64,000 bases of DNA. Source: Acinetobacter indicus CIP 110367 (GTDB lineage: Bacteria; Pseudomonadota; Gammaproteobacteria; Pseudomonadales; Moraxellaceae). A program made the translations under genes and the position numbers. Shown here piece by piece: positions 17,536-26,526 of the stretch. Location: the NCBI RefSeq assembly GCF_000488255.1, contig NZ_KI530755.1:62001-126000 (forward strand), read 5' to 3'. The first letter of the stretch is position 1; each line of letters starts with the position of its first letter. The notes beneath the pieces are model-generated. The model ran no database searches. It was not told the origin of the DNA and worked only from the letters and a program-made list of their open reading frames with translations.

Positions 17536-18819
17536 ATGAAGTTCCAGCGCAATCTGTTTTCAAAAAGTATGTTAGTGGCCAGCATGGCCGGGGTTGTGGC
17601 GCTCAGCGGCTGCTCAAAATCGACCGAAAGTAGCGACAGTGCCAGCACAGCCCAGCCAGCGGCCAGCACCGGTGAGACCATTAAAGTCGGCATCCTGCAT
17701 TCCTTGTCCGGCACCATGGCCATTTCAGAAACCTCGCTGAAAGATACCGCGCTAATGGCAATCAATGAAATTAATGCCAATGGCGGGGTGCTGGGCAAAA
17801 AGCTGGAACCGGTGGTGGTTGATCCGGCCTCTGATTGGCCACTGTTTGCGGAACAGGCGCGCCAGCTGATTACTCAGGATAAGGTTGCGGTCATTTTTGG
17901 TGCGTGGACTTCAGTATCACGTAAATCGGTACTGCCGGTGGTGGAAGAGCTGAATGGTCTGCTGTTCTATCCGGTGCAATATGAGGGTCAGGAACAGTCG
18001 AAAAATATTTTCTATACCGGCGCAGCACCTAACCAGCAAGCGATTCCAGCAGTGGAATATCTGATGAGTGAAGAGGGCGGTCAGGCCGAACGTTTTGTGC
18101 TGCTAGGAACGGATTATGTCTATCCACGGACCACTAACCAGATTCTGCGTGCTTTCCTGAAATCAAAAGGCATTGCCGATGCCGACATTATGGAAGAGTA
18201 CACCCCGTTTGGGCACAGCAACTATCAGACCATTGTCAGCAATATTAAAAAATTCTCGGCTGGGAAAAAGACTGCGGTCATTTCCACCATCAATGGCGAT
18301 TCCAATGTGCCGTTCTACCGTGAACTGGGCAATCAGGGCATCAAAGCTTCTGATATTCCGGTGATGGCGTTCTCGGTGGGTGAAGAAGAATTACGCGGTA
18401 TTGATACCAAGCCACTGGTCGGCCACTTGGCATCGTGGAACTACTTTATGTCGGTAAAAAATCCGGTCAATACCGAGTTCACCAACAAAATGAAGCAGTA
18501 CGCAGTCGATTATAAACTGCCAAATGCCAACAAGCTGGTGACCAATGACCCGATGGAAGCGACCTATGTCGGCATCAATATGTGGAAGCAGGCGGTAGAA
18601 AAAGCCGGCACTACCGAGGTGGATCAAGTCCGTGAAGCGATGGCTGGTCAGGAATTTAAAGCACCGTCTGGTTATACCTTAAAAATGGATGCGTCAAACC
18701 ATCACTTGCATAAGCCGGTCATGATCGGGCAAATCCGTGCCGATGGCCAGTTTGATATTGTCTATAAAACCCCGAAAACCCTGCAGGCAGAACCTTGGAG
18801 TCCTTATCTTCCGAAGTAA
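17536..18819 (+). CDS. urtA: Urea ABC transporter, substrate-binding protein
   Basis: Periplasmic urea (amide) receptor of a high-affinity ABC importer. 427 residues from the ATG at 17536 (GTGGAG upstream); earlier in-frame codons have no RBS. The signal peptide ends in a lipobox (LSGC, Cys26), so it is probably a membrane-anchored lipoprotein. The type-1 periplasmic fold begins TIKVGILHSLSGTMAISE. The stretches VVVDPASDWPLFAEQARQL and QYEGQEQSKNIFYTGAAPNQQ are typical of UrtA rather than of branched-chain amino acid receptors. It is the first of five genes. Confidence 0.93.
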   Translation: MKFQRNLFSKSMLVASMAGVVALSGCSKSTESSDSASTAQPAASTGETIKVGILHSLSGTMAISETSLKDTALMAINEINANGGVLGKKLEPVVVDPASDWPLFAEQARQLITQDKVAVIFGAWTSVSRKSVLPVVEELNGLLFYPVQYEGQEQSKNIFYTGAAPNQQAIPAVEYLMSEEGGQAERFVLLGTDYVYPRTTNQILRAFLKSKGIADADIMEEYTPFGHSNYQTIVSNIKKFSAGKKTAVISTINGDSNVPFYRELGNQGIKASDIPVMAFSVGEEELRGIDTKPLVGHLASWNYFMSVKNPVNTEFTNKMKQYAVDYKLPNANKLVTNDPMEATYVGINMWKQAVEKAGTTEVDQVREAMAGQEFKAPSGYTLKMDASNHHLHKPVMIGQIRADGQFDIVYKTPKTLQAEPWSPYLPK

Positions 18820-18832
18820 GTTTGACATCACG

Positions 18833-18859
18833 CCTGCTGCTTCGGCAGCAGGTTTTTTT
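18833..18859 (+). terminator. Terminator-like hairpin between urtA and urtB
   Basis: CCTGCTGC-TTCG-GCAGCAGG followed by seven or more T. This is a strong intrinsic terminator inside the operon. Partial read-through would keep the receptor in excess over the membrane parts, as in many ABC importers. Confidence 0.85.
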
Positions 18860-18912
18860 TCGATTTCTCTGCCTTCTTATAAAAAAGAGGACACACAATA
18901 GGGGGATATAAA

Positions 18913-20541
18913 ATGAATATTCGCGTGAATATCGCCGCTATTTTTCTGATTTTTGCCCAAGTTTTATCGATACAGCTGGCTCAGGCCGAACAGCCGCAAA
19001 CACAGACAGCCGTTGCTGTGACACAGGCCGATGCCATCCAGCAATTTGTGCAAGGTGATTTCGCCAGCCGCCGTGCCTTACTGAACCAGTGGCCCGGCAG
19101 CCTCGAACAGCTGGATCAGCTTGCACAATATGTTGAACAGCAGCAGCTCTATAGCGGCGCCAATGGTCAAACCTATATTCTGGAATCGGATGAGCGTTTA
19201 CTGCATTATCCGGCACTGGAGCCGGTCGGCGACTGGCCAAGTGATCTGGCGCAGGTCACGCTGGTGAATACCTTGCAGAAAGCGCTGACCTTTGCGCTGG
19301 CGCATTCAAAAATGCAGTCAGAAGATGCGGCTGAGCGCCTTGAAGCTGTCGATATTTATGAAAGCAATCTGTCTGAATTACAGCTGGCGCAGATCAATCG
19401 CCTGTATTTACAGGAACGGAATAATAAGGTGAAGGCGCGTCTGGCCCAGCTCAAAGCACGGCTGGATTATCAGCAGCCAGATGTGCTGGTGAAAATTCAG
19501 GCCGCCCAGGTACTGGCCGATTCCAACCGTCCCGATGTACTGGCCATGGTGGAGCAGGAGCTGCAACAGCCGAATCTGAATCCGGAACTGAAAGCCGTGT
19601 TGCTGGAGGCCAAAAGCGCCATTCAGACCCGCTTACAGGCGAGTGAATGGGCCGGGCATCTATTTTCCGGGCTCAGTACCGCCAGTATTTTGCTGCTGGC
19701 GGCGTTAGGACTGGCCATCACCTATGGTCTGCTCGGAGTCATCAATATGGCGCATGGCGAGCTGATCATGATTGGCGCTTATACCACCTATGTGGTGCAA
19801 AGCCTGTTTAAAAGCCATTTTGGCAGTTATCTGGACTGGTACCTGATCGTGGCGATTCCGGCAGCCTTTCTGGTCAGCGCTTTAATTGGCATGCTGATTG
19901 AACGCACGGTAATTCGTCCGCTCTATGGCCGTCAGCTGGAAACCCTGCTGGCCACCTTTGGGGTGAGTCTGATTTTAATGCAATTGGTGCGGATGATCTT
20001 TGGCGCACAAAACGTGGAGGTGTCCAATATTGCCTGGCTGTCTGGCGGCATTTCCATTAGCCCAAGCCTGATGCTACCGTATAACCGTATCGCAATTATT
20101 GTCTTTACCATCGCCGTGCTGTTGTTACTGGTCTATTTACTCAATAAAACCCGTTTTGGTCTGTTTGTGCGGGCTGTAACCCAAAACCGTCAGATGGCAC
20201 GTGCCGTCGGAATTCGTTCCAGCCGCATCGACATGATGGCTTTTGGTCTGGGTTCTGGTCTGGCTGGACTAGCCGGTTGTGCCTTGGCGCAGGTCGGAAA
20301 TGTCGGCCCGGATTTGGGGCAGAACTACATTATTGATGCCTTCCTGGTGGTGGTAGTTGGCGGGGTTGGTCAGGTCTGGGGTGCGGTACTGGCAGCACTG
20401 GGTCTGGGTATTAGCGGGACTGCGCTGGAAATTGGCATGGGCGCTGTACTGGCCAAAATTATTCTTCTGGTTCTTGTGATTTTGTTTATTCAAAAACGCC
20501 CACAAGGTCTGTTTGCCATCAAAGGCCGTTTTGTGGAGTAA
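18913..20541 (+). CDS. urtB: Urea ABC transporter, permease UrtB
   Basis: Inner-membrane permease of 542 residues. It has a signal sequence (about 1-25, ending AQA-E), then a 220-residue periplasmic extension rich in Gln and Leu, then a LivH-type permease from about residue 250 with AALGLAITYGLLGVINMAHGELIMIGAY. The long N-terminal extension is the mark that separates UrtB from LivH. The C-terminus has FLVVVVGGVGQVWGAVLAALGLG, the usual family ending. It is followed by urtC after 4 bases. Confidence 0.94.
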   Translation: MNIRVNIAAIFLIFAQVLSIQLAQAEQPQTQTAVAVTQADAIQQFVQGDFASRRALLNQWPGSLEQLDQLAQYVEQQQLYSGANGQTYILESDERLLHYPALEPVGDWPSDLAQVTLVNTLQKALTFALAHSKMQSEDAAERLEAVDIYESNLSELQLAQINRLYLQERNNKVKARLAQLKARLDYQQPDVLVKIQAAQVLADSNRPDVLAMVEQELQQPNLNPELKAVLLEAKSAIQTRLQASEWAGHLFSGLSTASILLLAALGLAITYGLLGVINMAHGELIMIGAYTTYVVQSLFKSHFGSYLDWYLIVAIPAAFLVSALIGMLIERTVIRPLYGRQLETLLATFGVSLILMQLVRMIFGAQNVEVSNIAWLSGGISISPSLMLPYNRIAIIVFTIAVLLLLVYLLNKTRFGLFVRAVTQNRQMARAVGIRSSRIDMMAFGLGSGLAGLAGCALAQVGNVGPDLGQNYIIDAFLVVVVGGVGQVWGAVLAALGLGISGTALEIGMGAVLAKIILLVLVILFIQKRPQGLFAIKGRFVE

Positions 20542-20545
20542 GCGC

Positions 20546-21619
20546 ATGAAGATCACACATTTACTTTCCGATAAACCCTATAGCGGGGCAGCCATTGCCG
20601 CCTGTTTTGCGATTTTACTGCTGTTGCCGTGGCTGCATCTGTTGCCGAGTGATTCGGCACTGCATCTGTCGGCTTATTGGGTCACCCTGATTGGCAAAAT
20701 CATGTGTCTGGCACTGGTGGCTTTGGCCTTGGATCTGGTCTGGGGCTATGCCGGTATTTTAAGTTTGGGTCATGGCCTGTACTTTGCTCTGGGCGGTTAT
20801 GCGTTTGGCATGTACCTGATGCGCCAATCCGCGGGTGATGGGCTGCCAGACTTTATGCGTTTCTTAAGCTGGACCGAGTTGCCGTGGTTCTGGGTTGGTA
20901 CGGAACATTTCCTCTGGTCGCTTGCACTTGTTGTTTTAGTGCCGGGCATCATTGCCTTTGTGTTTGGCTTCTTTGCTTTTCGCTCCAAAATCAAGGGCGT
21001 GTATTTCTCGATTATCACCCAGGCCATGACCTTTGCTGCCGCACTACTGTTTTTCCGTAATGAAACCGGTTTCGGCGGCAACAATGGTTTTACCGGCTTT
21101 AAAACTATTTTGGGCATGGATATTACCTCGGCACCGATGCGGGCCAGCCTGTGTTTTATCACCGCGCTGGTGCTTCTGCTGTGCTTTATCGGGTTGCGTC
21201 ATCTGATGAATCAGCCTTATGGCCGTGTGCTGGGTGCAATTCGTGACAGTGAAAACCGTCTGCAATATCTGGGCTATCGCACGCTGTGGTACAAGCTGTC
21301 GGCCTGGGTACTGTCTGCGGTGATCGCGGGTATTGCCGGGGCGCTGTATGTGCCACAGGCCGGCATCATCAACCCGAGTGAAATGAACCCGGTCAACTCA
21401 ATTGAAATGGCGGTCTGGGTCGCAGCGGGTGGTCGTGGCACCTTAATTGGGCCTTTGCTCGGCGCGGGTGTGATTAACGCGGCCAAAACCTATTTCACCG
21501 CTGCTTCCCCAGAGGCGTGGTTACTGATTTTAGGGGCGCTGTTTATTGTGGTGACCATCTTCCTGCCGAAAGGGATTATTGGTCTGTTTGACCGTTTTAA
21601 AAAGGAGCGGAGCGAATGA
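20546..21619 (+). CDS. urtC: Urea ABC transporter, permease UrtC
   Basis: The second permease subunit, LivM-like, 357 residues, forming the channel with UrtB. The start is the ATG at 20546, four bases after urtB, with GTGGAG in the urtB end as RBS. Motifs include LALDLVWGYAGILSLGHGLYFALGGYAFGMYLM, RDSENRLQYLGY, and the C-terminal AVWVAAGGRGTLIGPLLGAG. About ten hydrophobic helices are visible. Its stop overlaps the urtD start by 4 bases (ATGA). Confidence 0.94.
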   Translation: MKITHLLSDKPYSGAAIAACFAILLLLPWLHLLPSDSALHLSAYWVTLIGKIMCLALVALALDLVWGYAGILSLGHGLYFALGGYAFGMYLMRQSAGDGLPDFMRFLSWTELPWFWVGTEHFLWSLALVVLVPGIIAFVFGFFAFRSKIKGVYFSIITQAMTFAAALLFFRNETGFGGNNGFTGFKTILGMDITSAPMRASLCFITALVLLLCFIGLRHLMNQPYGRVLGAIRDSENRLQYLGYRTLWYKLSAWVLSAVIAGIAGALYVPQAGIINPSEMNPVNSIEMAVWVAAGGRGTLIGPLLGAGVINAAKTYFTAASPEAWLLILGALFIVVTIFLPKGIIGLFDRFKKERSE

Positions 21620-22434
21620 GTGAACTGTTGCAAGCTCATGGTGGCCATGCTGCTGAAGGTTATGGCCGCCCCAAGGAACAGGGCGCAGATTTTAGCCACG
21701 GTATTGCACTGTATTTGGAAAAAGTCAGTGTCTGGTTTGATGCCTTTCGTGCCTTAAACGACTTGTCTTTGTATATCGAAGAAGGGGAATTACGTTGCAT
21801 CATTGGACCCAATGGTGCCGGTAAAACTACGTTAATGGATGTGATTACCGGTAAAACTCGTCCAACGGAAGGCAGTGCCTTTTTTGGCCAGACCTATGAT
21901 CTAGCCAAGATGAGCACTGAACAGATTGCCGAGGCCGGAATTGGACGCAAGTTCCAGAAACCCACAGTATTTGAAAATTTTACTGTCATAGAAAACCTGC
22001 TGCTTGCCGCCCCGAAAGATAAACGGGTGAAAAAAAGCCTGTTTAGCAAGCTCGATCCCGATGCCCAACAGGCACTGGAAGAATCGCTAGCACAAATCCG
22101 CTTACAGGAATTGGTGCATAAACCGGCCGGATTGCTGTCGCATGGCCAAAAGCAGTGGCTGGAAATTGGCATGCTGTTGATGCAGCGCCCCAAGCTGATT
22201 TTGCTGGATGAACCGGTGGCCGGTATGACCGATGCCGAAACTGAACGCACCGCGGAGCTGTGTCTGGAACTGAAGAAAAATCATACCTTGATTGTGGTTG
22301 AGCATGATATGAGCTTTATTGACACCATCAGTGAAAAAGTCACGGTGCTGGCACAGGGTGCCATTCTGGCAGAGGGGACATTGGCTGAAGTTCAGGCCAA
22401 TGAAGATGTGATTGAAAAATATTTGGGACGTTAA
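21616..22434 (+). CDS. urtD: Urea ABC transporter, ATPase UrtD
   Basis: The first ATPase subunit (272 residues). Walker A GPNGAGKTT, the signature LSHGQKQWLEIGMLL and Walker B LILLDEPVAGM are all intact, followed by the switch His in VVEHDM. A roughly 30-residue N-terminal tail before the ABC domain (His- and Gly-rich, about residues 8-30) is a small UrtD feature. Translation is coupled to urtC through the 4-base overlap. Confidence 0.94.
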   Translation: MSELLQAHGGHAAEGYGRPKEQGADFSHGIALYLEKVSVWFDAFRALNDLSLYIEEGELRCIIGPNGAGKTTLMDVITGKTRPTEGSAFFGQTYDLAKMSTEQIAEAGIGRKFQKPTVFENFTVIENLLLAAPKDKRVKKSLFSKLDPDAQQALEESLAQIRLQELVHKPAGLLSHGQKQWLEIGMLLMQRPKLILLDEPVAGMTDAETERTAELCLELKKNHTLIVVEHDMSFIDTISEKVTVLAQGAILAEGTLAEVQANEDVIEKYLGR

Positions 22435-22444
22435 GGAGACCGCG

Positions 22445-23143
22445 ATGCTAGAAGTCAAAGACGTCAATCAGTTTTATGGGGGCAGTCATATCCTGCGCGA
22501 TGTATCGTTTCAGGCTCCGGTCGGTGCATGTTCAGTGGTGCTGGGGCGTAATGGCGTGGGCAAAACCACCTTGCTGAAATGCTTGATGGGCATTTTGCCG
22601 ATTAAATCCGGGCAGATTCTGCTGGATGGCAAAGATATTTCCAAGCTTAGTCCGGAGCAGCGCGTGCGTGAAGGTTTAGCCTATGTGCCACAAGGCCGCG
22701 ATATTTTTTCGACCTTAACAGTTGAGGAAAATATCCTGATCGGGATGGCGAAATTTAAAGGCGCGAAAACCCGGAAAGTACCGGAACATCTGTATGAGAT
22801 TTTTCCGGTTCTGGATGAAATGAAGCAGCGCCGCGGCGGAGATTTATCCGGTGGTCAGCAGCAGCAACTGGCAATTGCCCGCGCGCTGGCTTCTGAACCG
22901 AAGGTATTAATTCTGGATGAGCCAACCGAGGGTATTCAGCCCTCGATTATTAAAGATATTGGCCGGGTGATTCGTAAACTGGCTGATGGTGGAGAAATGG
23001 CAATTGTGCTGGTCGAACAGTTCTATGATTTTGCCGAAGAGCTGGCCGATGGCTATACCGTGATGGCGCGTGGCCAGGTGATTGCACAAGGTGCCGGCAG
23101 GGAAATGCCGGAGAAAGGGATTCGGGAGTTAGTGGCGATTTAA
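22445..23143 (+). CDS. urtE: Urea ABC transporter, ATPase UrtE
   Basis: The second ATPase subunit, LivF-like, 232 residues from the ATG at 22445 (AAGGAGACC upstream, a strong RBS); the frame is open further upstream, but that part overlaps urtD. Walker A GRNGVGKTT, the DLSGGQQQQLAIARAL signature, Walker B VLILDEPTEG and the switch residues are present. It ends the urt operon; a repeat-rich convergent gap follows. No urease gene is nearby. Confidence 0.93.
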   Translation: MLEVKDVNQFYGGSHILRDVSFQAPVGACSVVLGRNGVGKTTLLKCLMGILPIKSGQILLDGKDISKLSPEQRVREGLAYVPQGRDIFSTLTVEENILIGMAKFKGAKTRKVPEHLYEIFPVLDEMKQRRGGDLSGGQQQQLAIARALASEPKVLILDEPTEGIQPSIIKDIGRVIRKLADGGEMAIVLVEQFYDFAEELADGYTVMARGQVIAQGAGREMPEKGIRELVAI

Positions 23144-23297
23144 TTTCCCTCTCTCAAAGGAAGGTTGGAGGGATTTAACAAGTCAAAGCCTCCCTGAGCA
23201 AGAGATCAGCACGGCTTGATCTTGCAGAGTAAGCAGGGAGGTGTGGAGGCTTTAATTTCACCTCTCCCTGACTCTCTCCGAAAAGGAGAGGGAAATT
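23142..23297. repeat. Nested inverted repeats filling the urtE/PLD gap
   Basis: The outer arms AATTTCCCTCT (23142-23152) and AGAGGGAAATT (23287-23297) are perfect 11-base complements. Inside, AAAGCCTCC (23185-23193) pairs with GGAGGCTTT (23245-23253), CCTCCCTG (23189-23196) with CAGGGAGG (23234-23241), and CCTCTCC (23261-23267) with GGAGAGG (23285-23291). The whole gap between two convergent genes can fold on itself. It looks like a REP- or MITE-like intergenic element. No transposase gene is nearby, and the copy number cannot be seen from one window. Confidence 0.6.
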
Positions 23298-23298
23298 T

Positions 23299-24006
23299 TC
23301 ATTCAATTTCCGTATTTTCATTCCATAAAAAATACCCGCCATACTGGCTGGATCTGAACTCACCCCCGCTACTTTTACCCTGTTCAGTTAAAAAGTGTTT
23401 GCCATTTTCGTTTAAGGTCAGGAAGCCTTTTGCGGTTAATTTCTCCAGTACATCTGCGGTTTTCAACTTATGTTTTGCAGCCAGTTTGGAGGTGGTGAGT
23501 TTGGTTAGTGTCGAGCTTTCTTCGCCACGTTCTGCTTCTGCCACCACAGCATCCGCTTTCACTTCATCGAGGCTAATCCGGACTTCATCACTAATCCGAA
23601 TAATGCGCTGCGCTTCTTCATAGGCATCTTTAAACACTTCATCATCTTCGTATTTGCGAACCAGAATCCCCATTTCATTGTTATTAATCTGGCTGAATTC
23701 ATATAAATTCAGGCTGGAAATAATACATTCCGATTCATTTAGATAGCATTTTGCATGCAGGTTCTTGCAGAAGCTTAAGCGGACATAATCCAGTTTTTGC
23801 AGCCACTTAATTTCCTCTGGATGCAGGTCGCTTTTGCCATACACAATACGGATGTCAATTTTGAGCCGATCTTTATCTTCGAGTAATTCTTTAATCCGGT
23901 CATTGAGGCGTAAATAGGGGCTAATCAGAATTAAACGCTCTTTGGCATTCTTAATCAGTTCTTCTAGAAAAAAGTTGGTTGCACTGGTGTTTAAAAACTT
24001 GGCCAT
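23299..24006 (-). CDS. Phospholipase-D-like protein with C-terminal winged-helix-like domain
   Basis: A 235-residue protein. The N-terminal part (to about 145) has a single PLD-like fold: SPYLRLNDRIKELL, VYGKSDLHPEEIKWL, then HAKCYLNESECIISSLNL. This is an HKD-type motif (HxK-x4-D-x6-GSxN) in which the Asp is Glu and the Gly is Ser. The C-terminal part (about 165-225, SKLAAKHKLKTADVLEKLTAKGFL) looks like a winged-helix DNA-binding unit. A nucleic-acid-processing or binding role is inferred; two copies would be needed for a normal PLD site. It is transcribed alone. Confidence 0.75.
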   Translation of the reverse strand: MAKFLNTSATNFFLEELIKNAKERLILISPYLRLNDRIKELLEDKDRLKIDIRIVYGKSDLHPEEIKWLQKLDYVRLSFCKNLHAKCYLNESECIISSLNLYEFSQINNNEMGILVRKYEDDEVFKDAYEEAQRIIRISDEVRISLDEVKADAVVAEAERGEESSTLTKLTTSKLAAKHKLKTADVLEKLTAKGFLTLNENGKHFLTEQGKSSGGEFRSSQYGGYFLWNENTEIE

Positions 24007-24076
24007 AAAAATCCCCGTGTCATTCTTATTGATGGCTTAGATCATAGTCTAAGTATAGGTAAAAATTAAACAAAAA

Positions 24077-24103
24077 AAAGAGCACTGAAATCAGTGCTCT
24101 TTT
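24077..24103 (-). terminator. Terminator of the DASS transporter gene
   Basis: AAAAGAGCACTGA and TCAGTGCTCTTTT form a 13-pair stem with a two-base loop, flanked by an A-run that becomes a T-run on the minus strand. It lies 17 bases after the transporter stop. Confidence 0.85.
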
Positions 24104-24120
24104 AGATGGATGCTGAGCGT

Positions 24121-25536
24121 TTAGCTAAAGAACCAGTATACGAACAGCGCAATAATGAAGGTACACAGGATGTTTAATACTATCCCGACACTCATCATTT
24201 CACGCTGTCTGATATGACCGGACCCAAACACAATTGCATTTGGCGGTGTTGCTACAGGCAACATAAAGGCACACGATGCACCAATACCAATAATAATCAC
24301 CAGAATTTCTTTTGGCATACCCATCTGGTCGGCAATGGCGGCAAAGACCGGTACCAACAGTGCAGCAGAAGCGGTGTTACTGGTAAATTCAGTCAGGAAA
24401 ATAATGAAAATGGTCACCACAAAAATAATTACCAGCGGTGATGCCGTACCAAATACATCCGCAACGGTTTGACCCAGTACCAGCGATGCACCTGAATCTT
24501 TCAGCATGGCACTTAAGGTTAAACCACCACCGAACAGCAGTAATACACCCCAGTCGGTATTTTCAGAAACCTGTTTCCAAGTGGCTGTACCTAAAATCAC
24601 CACCAGACAGGCGGCGACCAGTGCAGTCCAGGTATCCGGAGATGAAATACCAAAGTTCTCGCTGAGTTTTTTGCCAAAAATCCAGGCAATTGCGGTACAG
24701 ATAAACAGAATCATGGTCGCGATACGGGTTCGGTTCCATGGAATCACTTCAGTTTCAAAATGAATTTTCTGGTTCAGTTTCGGACGCAACACCAGATATA
24801 AACTGACTAGCATGGCCGGCAGTAAAATCAGCATCATCGGCAAACCGATTTTCATCCAGTCAGCGAAGTCATAGTCCAGTGCTTTGGCAGCAATTGCATT
24901 CGGTGGTGAACCGACCAGCGTTCCCAAACCGCCAATACTGGCCGAATAGGCAATCCCGAGCAGAATAAAGACGAAGGTAGAGCGCTCTTTGGTTGCATCC
25001 AGGTGCGACAGCAGACCCAAAGCCAGCGGGAGCATCATCGCTGCGGTGGCGGTATTGGAAATCCACATCGACAGTGCAGCTGTGACGGCAAAAATGGCCA
25101 GCACTGAAATCCCCAAATGCCCGCCAGACATGGAAATAATCCACATCGCAATTTTACGGTCCAGTTTCTGGATATGTAGGGCAGTGGCCAAGGCAAAACC
25201 ACCAAAGAACAGGAAAATGACCGGGTCAGCAAAAGTCCGCAGCGCCTGCGTGGTGGTCATCGGTACCAGTTCTTTGCTGGCATTTTCAATCGGCATGCCA
25301 AGCGCTACGGCCAGCACCGGCACCAGCAGCGCGGTAATGGTGATATGCACCGCTTCAGTCAGCCATAAAATCCCGATAAACAGCAGCAGGCTCAGGCCTT
25401 TATTGGCATAATCATCATAGGGCAAAATATGGTAAAAGCCCCAAGAAAGCAGGGCGGCAATGACAATAATAATCCAGCCTTTGACAATGCCTTTCGGCGC
25501 GGCCTCGACCGGTGGTTTTAACGTATCTGTATTCAT
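24121..25536 (-). CDS. DASS-family sodium:dicarboxylate/anion symporter
   Basis: Inner-membrane carrier of 471 residues with about eleven hydrophobic helices. The two Ser-Asn-Thr signatures of the family are present: SNTATAAMMLPLALGLL and SNTASAALLVPVFAA, which bind Na+ and substrate in VcINDY-type proteins. The likely cargo is a C4-dicarboxylate, citrate or sulfate-type anion. The neighbouring purine genes make other carboxylates possible, but nothing in the sequence decides this. It is transcribed alone, with its own terminator. Confidence 0.9.
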   Translation of the reverse strand: MNTDTLKPPVEAAPKGIVKGWIIIVIAALLSWGFYHILPYDDYANKGLSLLLFIGILWLTEAVHITITALLVPVLAVALGMPIENASKELVPMTTTQALRTFADPVIFLFFGGFALATALHIQKLDRKIAMWIISMSGGHLGISVLAIFAVTAALSMWISNTATAAMMLPLALGLLSHLDATKERSTFVFILLGIAYSASIGGLGTLVGSPPNAIAAKALDYDFADWMKIGLPMMLILLPAMLVSLYLVLRPKLNQKIHFETEVIPWNRTRIATMILFICTAIAWIFGKKLSENFGISSPDTWTALVAACLVVILGTATWKQVSENTDWGVLLLFGGGLTLSAMLKDSGASLVLGQTVADVFGTASPLVIIFVVTIFIIFLTEFTSNTASAALLVPVFAAIADQMGMPKEILVIIIGIGASCAFMLPVATPPNAIVFGSGHIRQREMMSVGIVLNILCTFIIALFVYWFFS

Positions 25537-25645
25537 ATACGATCCTTTTATAGATTTATAGGAATTAGAGTAATCGGCCTATTATTTAATATTTTTCAAG
25601 CAGGGGGGCAAAGTATAAATTGATTATTTTGCAGCTAAGTGAAGA

Positions 25646-26431
25646 TTAAACCACAAAAAAATGCGGGTTTTGACTGAGGAGTTGCACAGCTTGCCACAGG
25701 GCTGAGCCGCCGAGCACGGCCAGTAAGCTGAGAATCAGCCAGCGAAATTTCTGCTGGGAAATATGGGCACGTAACTGGCCGCCAGCCCAAACCCCGAGCA
25801 GCGACACCACGGTTAATAAGCCCAGTAAGGACCATTGTTCAGATTTAAATTGCAGCATCACCGGGTAAAGCAGCAGCAGCTGAATCAGTTTACTGACCGC
25901 AAAATTCAAGTTGCTGATCAGCACAATTTCGGTTTTGCTGTGTTCGGTACTCAGCAGGTACATCATCAGAAAGGGTGCCATGGCATTGGTGGCTCCGCCG
26001 ATCACACCGGCCAGCAGACCAAACAGCAGCATGTTTTTCAGACTGGCCTGAATGCGCAGGGGCTGGCTGCGAAACTGATCCAGCACATACCATAAAATAA
26101 ACAGCCCCATCAGCAGTTTGAGATAGCCATCATTTAGATGTAGCAGTAACTGCACACCGAATACACTTCCGATCAGACTGCTGATAATCAGGCCCCAATA
26201 TTGACCGGAATAATAGCGCAGCGCCTGAAGAAAGCTGCGTTCGGGGTCGCTATTGAGTAAAAACAGATTCAGGATCAGGCAGGGTAATAGTACAAAGGCT
26301 ACCGTGGTCGACAGCGGGTACAAGGTGGAGATGGCCGCGGTACTGACCATAGGAAAGCCGAAGCCGCTGATCCCGTGTAACAGGGCAGCAATGATACAAA
26401 AGATCAGAACCATCAGGTCGGCTTTAGACAT
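25646..26431 (-). CDS. TSUP (TauE/SafE) family permease
   Basis: A 261-residue membrane protein with eight or so hydrophobic helices in two halves. The first half has AALLHGISGFGFPMVSTAAI and the second has LFGLLAGVIGGATNAMAPFLMMYL, the repeated Gly-rich motif of the family. TSUP members export or import sulfite, sulfoacetate and other organic anions. It lies next to allA in the purine region and could export a product such as glyoxylate or its derivatives; that is a guess. Confidence 0.85.
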   Translation of the reverse strand: MSKADLMVLIFCIIAALLHGISGFGFPMVSTAAISTLYPLSTTVAFVLLPCLILNLFLLNSDPERSFLQALRYYSGQYWGLIISSLIGSVFGVQLLLHLNDGYLKLLMGLFILWYVLDQFRSQPLRIQASLKNMLLFGLLAGVIGGATNAMAPFLMMYLLSTEHSKTEIVLISNLNFAVSKLIQLLLLYPVMLQFKSEQWSLLGLLTVVSLLGVWAGGQLRAHISQQKFRWLILSLLAVLGGSALWQAVQLLSQNPHFFVV

Positions 26432-26526
26432 GCGTATTTCAACGGACTGGCAGAGTACTGACTAAAACATGCACATACTGGGCTTGTAAAGGGCAAGCCG
26501 GCTTATTTTTTATACCAAATGGAGAA

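Noticed and set aside
17536..23143. Reading urtABCDE as a branched-chain amino acid importer (livKHMGF)
   Set aside because: The long periplasmic extension of UrtB, the UrtA stretches and the UrtD N-terminal tail fit the urea system.
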